Source of the DNA: Bacillaceae bacterium IKA-2
GTDB taxonomy: Bacteria; Bacillota; Bacilli; Bacillales; Anaerobacillaceae
Length of the DNA stretch: 64,000 nucleotides
Direction: 5' to 3'
Assembly (NCBI GenBank): GCA_031761875.1
Contig: CP134492.1
Location: 1-64,000 of the forward strand
In this document: positions 12,989 to 22,665 of the stretch, piece by piece
Position numbering within the stretch: the first letter of the stretch is position 1
Layout: every line of letters starts with the position of its first letter
Position numbers and translations under genes: made by a program
Notes under the pieces: generated by a model
Told to the model about the DNA's origin: nothing
Databases searched by the model: none
Seen by the model: only the letters and a program-made list of their open reading frames with translations

Positions 12989-13339
12989 TTAAAAATCAAT
13001 TAGACCAAGACTAATTTGTAATGCATCGTTTACCCGTGTCATCATATCTTCATCTAGATGAGTGATTTTATCAGTTAAACGTTGTTTATCAATCGTACGA
13101 ACTTGCTCTAAAAGAATTACAGAATCACGATCAAATCCATACCGCTTTGCATTGATTTCTACATGTGTTGGTAGTTTGGCCTTCTGAATCTGAGCTGTAA
13201 TAGCTGCTACAATGACTGTTGGGCTAAATCGATTCCCGATATCATTTTGAATGATGAGGACAGGCCTAACTCCACCTTGTTCTGAACCAACAACAGGTGA
13301 GAGGTCGGCAAAATAAACGTCGCCACGCTTTACAATCAA
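12989..13339 (-). CDS. ndoA: Endoribonuclease toxin EndoA (MazF family)
   Basis: 116 residues, very close to the B. subtilis EndoA/MazF toxin ([20 protein letters not shown] at the N-terminus; ends [11 protein letters not shown]). It cuts mRNA at UACAU-type sites and is neutralised by the antitoxin encoded just upstream. I chose the TTG at 13339, which gives the family length of 116 residues and has GGGGTG 7 bases before it. Its start is 4 bases beyond the end of the antitoxin gene, so the two are coupled. Confidence 0.95.
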   Translation of the reverse strand: MIVKRGDVYFADLSPVVGSEQGGVRPVLIIQNDIGNRFSPTVIVAAITAQIQKAKLPTHVEINAKRYGFDRDSVILLEQVRTIDKQRLTDKITHLDEDMMTRVNDALQISLGLIDF

Positions 13340-13343
13340 ATGA

Positions 13344-13619
13344 CTACACCCCACTAACTAGGCGATCTAATGTGCTCTCTGCTTCCTCCTCAGCAAGAAA
13401 AGCTTCTGCAGCAATATTCAAATTAATTTTGGCCATTTCCATGTACCCTTGTTGCATTGTTTCTCGAATCTGGCGTTTCTTTTTTTCTCGCAAATACGCT
13501 TTTGTCGCTTGCGAAATGAATTCACTTCGGTTTACATTTTCACTTTTAATCAAGCCATCAACCTCATTTAATAAATGTTGTGGTAAGCTAACCGTGATTT
13601 TCTTTGTGCTATTAGACAC
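13344..13619 (-). CDS. ndoAI: Antitoxin EndoAI
   Basis: 91 residues. The N-terminal half is a ribbon-helix-helix domain ([32 protein letters not shown]) that can bind its own promoter. The conserved [17 protein letters not shown] segment is the part that wraps around EndoA. The GTG at 13619 has GGAGGTG 5 bases upstream. First gene of the ndoAI-ndoA pair and follows alr, as in Bacillus. Confidence 0.94.
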   Translation of the reverse strand: MSNSTKKITVSLPQHLLNEVDGLIKSENVNRSEFISQATKAYLREKKKRQIRETMQQGYMEMAKINLNIAAEAFLAEEEAESTLDRLVSGV

Positions 13620-13772
13620 AAAAACACCTCCAACGTACACCTACAGCTAAATTTAATTATTCACCTTTGATAATCATAGCACTACAACTACCCTTTTGAA
13701 AAGACCTAACACAGTATTATTTTAAATAATATTCGCTAAAATCCTTTTAGATTTTTAAAAACCAATTATTAT

Positions 13773-14942
13773 TTAAAAAATTCCATTACTAATAGTAATA
13801 ATTTTCTTGTTTTTCAAGAAAACTCTTGGCACTCGCGGACTAATCATACAAGGAATTTCATAATTAATTGTCTCAAGTCGCTTAGCTACTTCATCAACAG
13901 GAATTTTTTCTCCCATTTGTTCTCCAATTAAAGTAACTTGAATCCCGACATCAACTTTTTTATTCAGTTTTACCATCATTTGGTCCATGCATACTCTTCC
14001 TACTATCGGAACTCTTTCTCCTTCAACTAGGACACAACCGCCTAAGCTATTCTTACGGGTCCAGCCATCGCCATAGCCAACAGGAATTGTCGCGATCCAT
14101 TCCTTTTGCTTTGCTTTATAGGTTACCCCATAACTAATTCCTTCATTAGGATAAATTTCTTTTACATGAATTATTTTGCTATGAAACGAAAAAGCCTCTT
14201 TAAGTTCAAAAGGAATTTCATCCGCAATTTCTTTTGATGGAATTAGTCCATACATTGAAATGCCGACTCTCGTCATCGTAAACATTTTTGTTGGAAATCT
14301 TATTGTGGCTGCACTATTACCACAGTGAATAAGCGGGACATCTACTTTTTCAGACTCCAACCATTCAAGCATTTCACTAAAACTAGCATATTGCTTATCG
14401 AAATAAGCTAGGTCTTTTTCATCTGCAGTCGCAAGATGTGTGTAGACCCCTTCCAATTCATATTGACTATTTTCTTTTATACAATCAATTACAGCTTTTC
14501 CTTCACTTTTCGTTCTTATTCCAATCCGACCCATACCTGTGTCAATTTTTAAATGAAAAAAACATTTTAGATGGGGTTGAAGATAGTCCCCGGCTTCTCG
14601 TAACCATTCAGCTTGAAATACCGTTAAGGTGATTTTGTTTTCCGCCGCTAAATTTATATCGCAAGGCCTCACCCACCCTAACACCAAAATTGGGGCTTTA
14701 ATGCCTTCCCTTCTTAAAACTAACGCTTCATCTAAAATCGCTACACCTAAATAATCGGCACCGGCTGCTAATGCCGTAAAAGCAACTTGAACTGCTCCAT
14801 GACCATAACCATCAGCTTTTACAGCTGCCATAAGCTTCACTTCTTTAGGTAAATTCCTCTTTATTGATTTAATATTATCTTCTATAGCATCAAGGTCAAT
14901 TTCAACCCACGTATCTCGGTAAAAACAGTTCGATTTTTCCAA
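13773..14942 (-). CDS. alr: Alanine racemase
   Basis: 389 residues of the fold-III PLP-dependent alanine racemase, which makes D-alanine for peptidoglycan. The PLP lysine is in the VKADGYGHG motif, near residue 40; the second catalytic tyrosine lies in the ISYGVTY stretch; RVCMDQMMV is also conserved. The chosen TTG at 14942 has GGGAGGT 6 bases upstream; an ATG seven codons earlier overlaps this site. It sits between the LolA-like lipoprotein gene and ndoAI, the standard Bacillus order. Confidence 0.96.
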   Translation of the reverse strand: MEKSNCFYRDTWVEIDLDAIEDNIKSIKRNLPKEVKLMAAVKADGYGHGAVQVAFTALAAGADYLGVAILDEALVLRREGIKAPILVLGWVRPCDINLAAENKITLTVFQAEWLREAGDYLQPHLKCFFHLKIDTGMGRIGIRTKSEGKAVIDCIKENSQYELEGVYTHLATADEKDLAYFDKQYASFSEMLEWLESEKVDVPLIHCGNSAATIRFPTKMFTMTRVGISMYGLIPSKEIADEIPFELKEAFSFHSKIIHVKEIYPNEGISYGVTYKAKQKEWIATIPVGYGDGWTRKNSLGGCVLVEGERVPIVGRVCMDQMMVKLNKKVDVGIQVTLIGEQMGEKIPVDEVAKRLETINYEIPCMISPRVPRVFLKNKKIITISNGIF

Positions 14943-15096
14943 GTTGGTACCTCCCTTAAACACTCACAACTTCAAGGTTCTATTATATATGATAATACCT
15001 GACTCGTCGTTGTCAATGATGAAAAAAGTTGGAAAGGGGAAAGTTGGAAGGAAAGGTCAAAGGATTTTAAGGGCAGTTGGATAATTACTTCACACT

Positions 15097-15138
15097 ATAA
15101 AAGCAGACTCAACAACTATCATTGAAGTCTGCTTTTAC
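15097..15138 (-). terminator. Terminator after the LolA-like lipoprotein gene
   Basis: AAAAGCAGACT and AGTCTGCTTTT pair around a 17-base loop, just after the 15158 gene end on the minus strand. Both arms end in A/T tracts. Confidence 0.8.
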
Positions 15139-15157
15139 TGAACCATTTTAAATTTTA

Positions 15158-16183
15158 TTATTTCACTTGTGTACCATAGACCGACCTAGCAATTGAAATC
15201 ATTTCCTCTTCACTTAAATCTTTCGATGCTAAGAAGAAATCGGCTCCATCATAGGACCAATTAATCGATTTAGTTTGTGTTTCGCTTGACAAAGCACCAA
15301 TTGTAAATCCTAAATCAACAGGGTCACCATCAGCGACGTGCATTGGAATACTCGCTTGTTGAACTCTACTCTTTTGTTGGATCAGTGTGAAGTTTTTATC
15401 TCCTGTATACGATAAAATAATTCGCTTTCCTTCATCAATGTTTACTTCGTTTGAATCGCTTAACATAGTTCCATCAGGGACATACATTGGGAACGAGACA
15501 ACAAGTGGCTCATCACTTTCTTGGGCCATGGCAGGTAGACTTTCTAGTTGGGCTCCCGTCATATTGCGGTCCATATCGAAGTCGCCATCATTAAAACTAG
15601 CATTAAGCTCGAAGTCATTAAACTGCACAGTTACTAAGACATTTAATTCAACATCCTTGATTTTAATCATTACAGGCGTTAAATCCTTTTTATTTAGCGT
15701 AATTTCTTGTTGGTGTAAATTTTTATTTGCATAGTTTGTTTTCGTTTGGAACACATAGTGATCGTCAGTAGCTGTAAATGTTCTTTCTGGGTCCATTAAA
15801 ATATCATTTACAAGTGACTCATATAAATATACTTGGCTGTTATTATCTGGCCAATCACTTTGAAACCGAAAACTTTTATTTAACGCCGGTGTAAGTACGA
15901 AAACTCCTTCATCATTTCGGAGGATTATTTGGCTTTGATCTTTTTGTGCGTTATTTAAAGCGACACGATAATAATTAGCCTGCTTATGCCAAATTTCCAC
16001 ATCATATTGTTGTGGCTCTTTTCCTGTTTCTAAAGTCATAAGAGCTTCAGCTTTGTAACCAGTCATATTTTTAATTTTTTCACCTAGATCTTCGATGATG
16101 TCTTCTTGCGATTTTTCGCCACAAGCAGTTAGTAGACCTAATAGTATTATAGACGTGAAAATTATTGAAATGATTTTTTTCAT
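15158..16183 (-). CDS. ydcC: LolA-like sporulation lipoprotein (YdcC family)
   Basis: 341 residues with a lipoprotein signal peptide (MKKIISII..LLGLLTAC, lipobox cysteine at 21). The mature part has the beta-rich LolA/LolB-like fold seen in YdcC of Bacillus and GerS of Clostridioides (residues about 25-205), then a second domain beginning FPMYVPDGTML (about 235-338). YdcC is made in sporulating mother cells in B. subtilis; its molecular role is not settled. Its position directly upstream of alr matches B. subtilis. Terminator at 15097-15138. Confidence 0.85.
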   Translation of the reverse strand: MKKIISIIFTSIILLGLLTACGEKSQEDIIEDLGEKIKNMTGYKAEALMTLETGKEPQQYDVEIWHKQANYYRVALNNAQKDQSQIILRNDEGVFVLTPALNKSFRFQSDWPDNNSQVYLYESLVNDILMDPERTFTATDDHYVFQTKTNYANKNLHQQEITLNKKDLTPVMIKIKDVELNVLVTVQFNDFELNASFNDGDFDMDRNMTGAQLESLPAMAQESDEPLVVSFPMYVPDGTMLSDSNEVNIDEGKRIILSYTGDKNFTLIQQKSRVQQASIPMHVADGDPVDLGFTIGALSSETQTKSINWSYDGADFFLASKDLSEEEMISIARSVYGTQVK

Positions 16184-16235
16184 TCATTCTCAACCCCTTT
16201 GTCTCATTTAGACGACAAGGGAGGGAATTCTATTA

Positions 16236-17786
16236 TTATTTGTGATAATGATTTTCGAATTGCTTCAAAACTTGCGGCATAGCCTCAACTAGGTCAGAAG
16301 CGATAATGCTTAATGGGCTATTTCCAATACTAGTTAAGTGATCCGCAGCTTTACCATGAAGAAAGACCGCATTACTAATAGCCGATTGTACATCTTTCTG
16401 TTGCATCACTAAAGCTAGCACCATACCTGTAAGTACGTCACCTGTCCCACCCTTCGCCAACGCCGAATTCCCACTAGTATTAATAAACTGTTGTCCACTC
16501 GGTGTGGTGATAATTGTGTACGGTCCTTTTAAAATAAGGTAAACTCCGTAATGGGTAGCAAATTGTTTTGAAAGCTGAAACCGATGTTTTTCTATCTTGC
16601 CAATAGATTGCCCAGTCAGATAGGCGAACTCTCCTAAATGAGGGGTTAGGATTGTTACCCCTTTACGTTTGGGTAACATCATTAAGTAGTTTTTCAAGTA
16701 ATAAAGTCCATCCGCATCAATGACTAGCGGTTTCTCGTAACTTTTAAGCAACGATTCTAAAAATAAACCTTTATTACTTCTACCAATCCCTGGGCCTATA
16801 GCAATAGCGTCAAAGCTATTGTCCAGAAACTCATCGGTAAGATTCAAATGATCAATTTCGCCATTTTTTGATGGGCATAGATGAAAGATCGCTTCAATGA
16901 TTTGACTTGCAATCGTTTCATGCGCGATGTCAGGCGTCGCTAGCGTAACTAGTCCAGCGCCTAACCGAAAACATGCTTTTGTTGTCAGTATCGGTGCTCC
17001 CGTCATAGTTGTCGAGCCTGCAATAATTAAAGCTTTTCCATGACTTCCTTTGTGTGATGATGGCTTTCTTACCGGCAACGTCTGCTTAACATCCCGTTCT
17101 GTCCATAGAAAGCGGTTAGTAGAAACTTGGTCAATAGCCAGCCTTGGTATCCCAATATCAACAGTATAGAGTTCTCCATAATGCTCTCTAGAAGGATAAG
17201 TAAAGGCGCCGAGTTTCGGACACTGAAGAGTAACTGTATGGTCAGCTTTAATCGCACAAGAAATTTCAGTATCTCCTTCAGCAGTTAAACCACTAGGTAG
17301 ATCAACGGAAATAATCGTACAGTCGAGCTGATTGACATTTTCAATGATTTCTTTATACGGCGAGCGTAATGACCCCTCTAATCCAGTGCCAAGGAGCGCG
17401 TCAATAACATGTGTATTTCGCATTAAATGATCCGAAAAATCACCACATGTTGTTGCCCCATAGTCCATAAATCGATACCCACATTTCAAGAACACTTCCA
17501 GATGATAGCGTGCCGCACCTTTCAGTTTATTTGATGGAGGAACAATCCATACATCAACTTGATAGCCTTTTTCTAACAAACACCTAGAAATAACAAAACC
17601 ATCACCACCGTTATTGCCAACACCGATTAGTACAGCAATTCTAGCTGTCTTTTTTTCTAACAACGGTAAAATACAATTAACAAAAGCTTGCCCGGCATTT
17701 TCCATTAGTAATTCTTCTTTTAAGCCAATTTCCTCAATGGTATAGCGATCGATTTGGCGCATTTCTTCACCAGTTACCACATTCAA
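16236..17786 (-). CDS. nnrD: Bifunctional NAD(P)H-hydrate epimerase / dehydratase
   Basis: 516 residues joining two repair enzymes. The N-terminal YjeF_N domain (about 1-215; GVGNNGGDGFV motif) epimerises damaged NAD(P)H hydrate. The C-terminal ribokinase-like domain (about 235-510; IAIGPGIGRS and GGTGDVLTGM motifs) dehydrates the S form using ADP or ATP. The fused form is common in bacteria. The start is TTG at 17786 with GGAGGG 7 bases upstream. It lies between acpS and the YdcC-like gene and is probably cotranscribed with acpS. Confidence 0.93.
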   Translation of the reverse strand: MNVVTGEEMRQIDRYTIEEIGLKEELLMENAGQAFVNCILPLLEKKTARIAVLIGVGNNGGDGFVISRCLLEKGYQVDVWIVPPSNKLKGAARYHLEVFLKCGYRFMDYGATTCGDFSDHLMRNTHVIDALLGTGLEGSLRSPYKEIIENVNQLDCTIISVDLPSGLTAEGDTEISCAIKADHTVTLQCPKLGAFTYPSREHYGELYTVDIGIPRLAIDQVSTNRFLWTERDVKQTLPVRKPSSHKGSHGKALIIAGSTTMTGAPILTTKACFRLGAGLVTLATPDIAHETIASQIIEAIFHLCPSKNGEIDHLNLTDEFLDNSFDAIAIGPGIGRSNKGLFLESLLKSYEKPLVIDADGLYYLKNYLMMLPKRKGVTILTPHLGEFAYLTGQSIGKIEKHRFQLSKQFATHYGVYLILKGPYTIITTPSGQQFINTSGNSALAKGGTGDVLTGMVLALVMQQKDVQSAISNAVFLHGKAADHLTSIGNSPLSIIASDLVEAMPQVLKQFENHYHK

Positions 17787-17950
17787 TATAGTTCCCTCCT
17801 ATCCGCACTATCACTATATGAGACTGTCCAAGACAATATGCAGACTAGCATGACAAGCAATCAAAAAAATATTAAAGTCCGTATCTTATATAGAAAATCA
17901 AAGTCAAAGGATGTTCAAAAAAATCATCGCAGTCAAATCTCTTTGTTCGC

Positions 17951-18310
17951 CTAATCGGAATTCTCAATGATTACATTGGCAACAGCATACTCTCTTGAGT
18001 GAGAGATCGACAGCTGAATTCGTCCTAACTCCCTTTTCGTTTGCAGCAGCGGTTTGCCATTTTCATCAGGAATAATTTCTATATCCTGCCAAGAATAGTT
18101 TCTACCAATCCCTGTTCCCGCCGCTTTCACAAAAGCTTCTTTCGCCGCAAAGCGCCCTGCTAAAAACTCAACTTTTCTCCGCTTTGTAAGCTTATCAAAA
18201 TAGGATCGCTCTGTTTCTGTTAAGATTCTTTTCACAAAGTTGCTATTTCTATTAATAGCCTCCGAAATCCTTTGCAATTCTACAATATCAATCCCCAAGC
18301 CAGTTATCAT
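17951..18310 (-). CDS. acpS: Holo-[acyl-carrier-protein] synthase AcpS
   Basis: 119 residues of the trimeric phosphopantetheinyl transferase that activates acyl carrier protein for fatty acid synthesis. The conserved GIGIDIVEL-like start ([14 protein letters not shown]), the metal-binding region [15 protein letters not shown] and the substrate motif ISHSREYA are all present. Normal length. First gene of the acpS-nnrD-ydcC group on the minus strand. Confidence 0.96.
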   Translation of the reverse strand: MITGLGIDIVELQRISEAINRNSNFVKRILTETERSYFDKLTKRRKVEFLAGRFAAKEAFVKAAGTGIGRNYSWQDIEIIPDENGKPLLQTKRELGRIQLSISHSREYAVANVIIENSD

Positions 18311-18696
18311 TTTATCCTCACCCGCTCTATTCGTTTATGTATGTGAATGAATTTCATAATGAAGTATAGTTTCCTAACATTTTACCATAAGAATTAACAT
18401 ATATTGTAGATAGCAAGAAAATGCAAGCGCCTTGTTAGCGGCGAGTATGTTGAAGCTAGACAGACACGAAAATTTTATGCTTCCTTACTTTATTAAAATA
18501 TAAAATTTTCATCTTTTCAAATTCACCACTTTGTTGCAATTATTTCTGTCAGAAGCATGTTTTATGCTACAATAATTAAAAGTGCAAGGAGCAAATTTCG
18601 CTTAACTACCTCATACATTTTGTCTGCGACAGCGTAATATTGCCTTCCTGGCTAACTTTTATGTTTTTAATTCTAACTGAAAAATAGGTGATACTT
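18311..18696. other. Intergenic region between acpS and the rhomboid gene
   Basis: Divergent promoter region of 386 bases. It holds a short copy of the GAAAAGC..AGCTAGAC repeat (18417-18461) and is otherwise AT-rich, with no open frame or RNA gene recognised. Confidence 0.6.
18417..18461 (+). repeat. Short form of the GAAAAGC...AGCTAGAC repeat
   Basis: 45 bases beginning GAAAATGCAAGCGCCTTG and ending TTGAAGCTAGAC. Both ends match the long copies at 56579-56700 and 63642-63759, but the internal hairpin region is missing. Confidence 0.65.
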
Positions 18697-19446
18697 ATGT
18701 TTGTAAGAAATGAGAGTTTTCGTTCGTTCCTTCGATCTTATCCTGTCATATCCGGGATTGTTATCGTCCATCTCGTTCTTTTTTTATGGATGTTTCTGTT
18801 CCGTCCTTTAGGTGGGGAAATTATTTATTTGCTAGGGGTCGGGCATAATTTGTCCGTTACTAACGGGGACTGGTGGCGTTTGATTACACCAATTTTTATG
18901 CATGTTTCACCAGGGCATTTTTTATTTAACTCTTTTGCATTAGTGCTCTTTGGACCGGCACTTGAAAGACAACTTGGCAAAGGCCGTTTTATCGCCATTT
19001 ATCTGTTAACTGGGGTACTAGCCAATATCGCTACTTATTATATAGGCGGTCCAGGATATCCACCTCACTTAGGAGCTTCTGGTGCAATTTTTGGTCTTTT
19101 TGGCCTTTACGCTTATATGGCTTTTTATCGTAAAGATTTAATTGATCAAGACAATTCTCAAGTCGTCATGACGATCCTTGTTATTGGCTTAATTATGACA
19201 TTTGTAAACCCGCGTATTAATATTTATGCCCATATCTTTGGAGTAATTGCTGGCGCGGCCCTTGCACCTGTGTTCTTGTATAAACTAAAAAAGTATGTAC
19301 CACAATACCGCCATGTATTTGATAGAGACGAAGTTACCTTTAATCCAAACCGTTGGAAAAAACGCCGCTTAAACGCCAGCACTAAGCAAAAGATTTTATG
19401 GATCATTTTTGCAATCTTTGTGATCATCGGCGTTATGTTTAGATGA
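18697..19446 (+). CDS. Rhomboid family intramembrane serine protease (YdcA-like)
   Basis: 249 residues, six or seven membrane helices. The catalytic serine is S128 in HLGASGAIFG and the catalytic histidine is H179 in NIYAHIFGVIAG. The HFLFNSF stretch (about 74-80) supplies the usual oxyanion residues. The C-terminus is a basic cytoplasmic tail followed by a last helix. ATG at 18697 has AGGTGA about 5 bases upstream; a GTG three codons earlier overlaps that site. Substrates are unknown. The neighbour acpS on the other strand fits ydcA of B. subtilis. Confidence 0.92.
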   Translation: MFVRNESFRSFLRSYPVISGIVIVHLVLFLWMFLFRPLGGEIIYLLGVGHNLSVTNGDWWRLITPIFMHVSPGHFLFNSFALVLFGPALERQLGKGRFIAIYLLTGVLANIATYYIGGPGYPPHLGASGAIFGLFGLYAYMAFYRKDLIDQDNSQVVMTILVIGLIMTFVNPRINIYAHIFGVIAGAALAPVFLYKLKKYVPQYRHVFDRDEVTFNPNRWKKRRLNASTKQKILWIIFAIFVIIGVMFR

Positions 19447-19540
19447 AAATTTAAGCAATGTTAGATCTAAACATGAGAAAATCTCTTTGATGTTTACCAC
19501 GCCAATTTCCAAAAAAAATCGAAAGCGATAAATAAAGATC

Positions 19541-19579
19541 ATAAAAGCCATGTCCTACTTACCTGGACATGGCTTTTAA
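19541..19579. terminator. Bidirectional terminator
   Basis: Perfect arms AAAAGCCATGTCC and GGACATGGCTTTT with a 9-base loop between the convergent rhomboid and iron permease genes. T-tracts occur on both strands. Confidence 0.9.
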
Positions 19580-19597
19580 TATTAATCAAACGATTAG

Positions 19598-21283
19598 TTA
19601 ATATTTTTTCAACATATAACGTAACGGAATTATTGAGACTAAAACAATTAGCAAAGCTGCGGGTGCTGCTAAATGATAGATTGCTTCTGAGGCTTCAAAA
19701 TATACTCTGACGGCTAACGTATCAAATCCGGGCGGTCTTAACATTAATGTAGCCGGGAGCTCTTTAATTGAACTAACAAAAACTAGCGCTCCACCCGCTA
19801 AAATCCCTGGTAAAATCGTTGGCAGAATAACTTTATACATAACCTTCCAAGGGGGATATCCCAAACTCCTGGCAGCTTCATCAATTCTTGGTGATACAAG
19901 GCTTAACGAAGCCTCACCTGCCTGCATAGCTTGCGGCAAGAAACGGACAACAAAAGCTAGCGCAACCATAATGAACGTATTATAAAGGATCGGAATATGA
20001 TTATTAAAAATGAACACAAAACCTAAAGCAACAATAACCCCTGGTAATGCATACCCTGCATAACATAATTTATCGATAACAGTTGTTATAACTGAAGGGT
20101 AACGTGTTTTTAAATAAATAATCGGTAGTGCAAGGAGCATACATAATACTGCTGCAAAGAGAGAAACTTTTAAACTATTCCAAGCAAAGCCGAAGAAACG
20201 GTTATCCAATGCACCCATACGAATCCCAATATTAGACCAATAAACAAGTACACTTATCGGTAACAGCACAGATACAAAGAATACAAGAATCGCATATAGT
20301 AAGGCAAAGGGCTTCCATTTACCTAACTTTAAAATTTCTGGTTCGCGGTACGTGTTCGAAGTTTGATAATACTTATTTTTCTTACGTGTACGTGACTCAA
20401 TCCAAAGAATCATTACGGTTAGTAAGATTAGTACTAAACTCAATACCGAAGCAGAAGCAGTATCAAAGCCTGCTCTTTGAAAATAAATTGCAGCTGTGAA
20501 CGTTACATAACGTAACATCGCAATTGCGCCAAAATCAGATAGTACATAAAGAGAAATAAGAATTGCTCCTGCACCAATTGCCGGTCGTAAAAATGGTAAA
20601 TTTACTTTCCAAAATATTTGTGCTGTACTCATCCCTTGCGAACGAGCTACTTCTTCAAAGTTACGGTTCATTTTACGAAGCGCTGCACTTGAAATTAAGT
20701 ATACATACGGATACGTAAACATTGTCAGTACAAAAAACACTCCCCAAAACGAATAAATATTTAAAGAATAATCACCAAAAGTTTCAACAAGCCAGGATGT
20801 ATCTCGCCAAAAATCGCGCATCCAACCACTTGGACCAAACACTATAATATATGTAACCGCCCCAACATACGGCGGAATAACAAGTGGCAATGCTAATAAC
20901 CATTGCCATAATTTTCGTCCTGGAAGATCAGTGCGGATAACGATCCACGCAAGCGAAACTCCAATGATAATTGCAAATAGCGTAACGGCAAAAGTCAGCG
21001 AAAACGTGTCCCATAGTAATTGTGGAATTCTACCATCTAAAAGACGTACCCAACTGTCGACTCCAGCAAAAAGCGAGCGCCACATTACATAAATAATTGG
21101 AATCGACATAATAAGCCCTACTACAACCCCGAACAGAAGTAACACTGACCCTGGAGGGTTACCACGCCAAATGCTTAGCCATTTCCTTCTAAAGAAATGG
21201 AGAAGGGTTGGGGAAATATTTTCCCCAACCTTGGCATTTTGACTACTATTTAATTGTGACTTTTTTTTGCTGTCATTGTTCAT
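19598..21283 (-). CDS. Ferric iron ABC transporter permease (FbpB/CysW-type, two-domain)
   Basis: 561 residues with about 12 membrane helices forming two fused BPD_transp_1 domains. Each half has an EAA loop: EVARSQGMSTAQIFWKV (about 210) and EAARSLGYPPWKVMYKV (about 480). Fused permeases of this type serve FbpA-like Fe(III) binding proteins. It lies 34 bases downstream of the binding-protein gene on the minus strand and belongs to the Fur-controlled iron locus. It ends at a strong terminator (19541-19579). Confidence 0.9.
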   Translation of the reverse strand: MNNDSKKKSQLNSSQNAKVGENISPTLLHFFRRKWLSIWRGNPPGSVLLLFGVVVGLIMSIPIIYVMWRSLFAGVDSWVRLLDGRIPQLLWDTFSLTFAVTLFAIIIGVSLAWIVIRTDLPGRKLWQWLLALPLVIPPYVGAVTYIIVFGPSGWMRDFWRDTSWLVETFGDYSLNIYSFWGVFFVLTMFTYPYVYLISSAALRKMNRNFEEVARSQGMSTAQIFWKVNLPFLRPAIGAGAILISLYVLSDFGAIAMLRYVTFTAAIYFQRAGFDTASASVLSLVLILLTVMILWIESRTRKKNKYYQTSNTYREPEILKLGKWKPFALLYAILVFFVSVLLPISVLVYWSNIGIRMGALDNRFFGFAWNSLKVSLFAAVLCMLLALPIIYLKTRYPSVITTVIDKLCYAGYALPGVIVALGFVFIFNNHIPILYNTFIMVALAFVVRFLPQAMQAGEASLSLVSPRIDEAARSLGYPPWKVMYKVILPTILPGILAGGALVFVSSIKELPATLMLRPPGFDTLAVRVYFEASEAIYHLAAPAALLIVLVSIIPLRYMLKKY

Positions 21284-21317
21284 TATGCCGTCTCCTAAAA
21301 TTACGTATCAACTAAAA

Positions 21318-22445
21318 TTATCTTAATTCAAGGTCTAATCCTGATTGTTCTATTAAAGCTTTTGTATCTTCAAAATAATTTCCTAATTCTTTAATAGCCA
21401 TATCTTGAACTTTTAAGTCAGTAAATTCAATAATATGAGGTTGTACCTCTGCTGGGTAAACTGCACCATATTCTGAATTAATAAGTAGTTCTAAAGATTC
21501 TCCAACAAATGCAACTTGATTTTCAGGTAATAATAACCACTCGATAAATGCTTTTGCGTTTACTTCGTTTGGTCCACCTTTAACTAAACCTGCTCCTGCT
21601 GCGTTAGCAACAACACCCATTTGACCTTCTTCTTGGTCAAGATAAATGAAACCGACGTTGTTGTTGTCAGGCTCTAATAATTGTTGGTGGAAGTAATAGT
21701 TATTCACTAGACCGAATGCATGCTCACCAGCACCTACAGCTTTACGAATATCACCATGACCTTCCATAACTCCAGCAGCATTGTCTTTAACTGACTTGAT
21801 CCAATCAGCAGTTTTCTCATCGTCCCACTCGTAACGAAGCGCCGAAATGTGACCGATCATACCACCGTTACCACCACGAGTAATTGCATAGCCATTTTCT
21901 ACTTCTGCCCATTTAGCATCAAATAAATCTTCATTACTCTTAGGCATATCTTCTTCAGTAATCATATCTTTATTGTAAATAAACCCACGTGCACGAGCTG
22001 AGATTGCAAAGTATGCATTGTCGTCTGCACGGAATTCTGCAGGAATTGACTCAATACCTTCAAAGTCATGCCCTTCTAGTAAGCCTTGCATGTCTAAATA
22101 CCCTAAAGCTCCAAGGTCGTTTGAAATGAAAACATCAGCTTGAACATTTCCAGCTTCTTCTTGAATTTGAAGAGCATCCGCTCCATGTAACGCTACAACT
22201 TCTACTCCAGTTTCTGCTTCAAACTTCTCAAGTAATGGTAGTGTGAAATTTTCATTGCGGTTTGAGTATACCACAATTTCACCGTCTAATTCTACTACTT
22301 CTTCTTCAGGTTGTTCGTCTTGCTCGTTTTCTACTTTTTCATTTTCTGGTTCATTTGCTGGCTCATTATTTCCGCCGCAAGCTGCTGCTAGTACTAGTCC
22401 TAGTGCTAGGATTGTGAATAAGAATAACTTAAGCATTTTGTTCAT
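21318..22445 (-). CDS. Ferric iron ABC transporter substrate-binding lipoprotein
   Basis: 375 residues. Lipoprotein signal peptide (MNKMLKLFLFTILALG..LAAAC) followed by an acidic linker rich in E, N and P and an extracellular-binding fold like FbpA/AfuA (EIVVYSNRNENFTLPLLEKF; QADVFISNDLGALGYL). It captures iron, free or chelated, outside the membrane. The ATG at 22445 is about 9 bases after AGGGGGA; an upstream ATG in frame would lie over the Fur box. Two Fur boxes lie upstream (22484-22544). Confidence 0.9.
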   Translation of the reverse strand: MNKMLKLFLFTILALGLVLAAACGGNNEPANEPENEKVENEQDEQPEEEVVELDGEIVVYSNRNENFTLPLLEKFEAETGVEVVALHGADALQIQEEAGNVQADVFISNDLGALGYLDMQGLLEGHDFEGIESIPAEFRADDNAYFAISARARGFIYNKDMITEEDMPKSNEDLFDAKWAEVENGYAITRGGNGGMIGHISALRYEWDDEKTADWIKSVKDNAAGVMEGHGDIRKAVGAGEHAFGLVNNYYFHQQLLEPDNNNVGFIYLDQEEGQMGVVANAAGAGLVKGGPNEVNAKAFIEWLLLPENQVAFVGESLELLINSEYGAVYPAEVQPHIIEFTDLKVQDMAIKELGNYFEDTKALIEQSGLDLELR

Positions 22446-22483
22446 GTTTGTATTTCCCCCTGTGTGTTTTATTATTAGTCGAA

Positions 22484-22498
22484 TGAAAATCATTCTCA
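22484..22498. promoter_or_regulatory. Fur box 1 (iron binding-protein gene)
   Basis: TGAAAATCATTCTCA, a 7-1-7 palindrome with two differences from TGATAATNATTATCA, 38 bases before the binding-protein start. Confidence 0.8.
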
Positions 22499-22529
22499 TT
22501 CGCCTCTACATTTCGAATTATATTGCAAT

Positions 22530-22544
22530 TGATAATCATTGTCA
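22530..22544. promoter_or_regulatory. Fur box 2 (iron binding-protein gene)
   Basis: TGATAATCATTGTCA, one difference from the 7-1-7 Fur consensus, 31 bases upstream of box 1. Confidence 0.85.
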
Positions 22545-22614
22545 ACTGTTTTTTTTAGATTAAAATATTATATTTTTATTGTTCACAAAAATGTCAAATA
22601 ATCTGCTCAAAAAA

Positions 22615-22655
22615 TATAAAAAGCTCTCTCGAGTGAACAGAGAGAGCGCTTTAAA
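22615..22655 (-). terminator. Terminator after the iron transporter ATPase gene
   Basis: Minus strand: GCTCTCTC and GAGAGAGC pair and are followed by TTTTTA. It separates the ATPase gene from the binding-protein and permease genes, so these form two transcription units, each with Fur boxes. Confidence 0.85.
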
Positions 22656-22665
22656 CTAACATAAA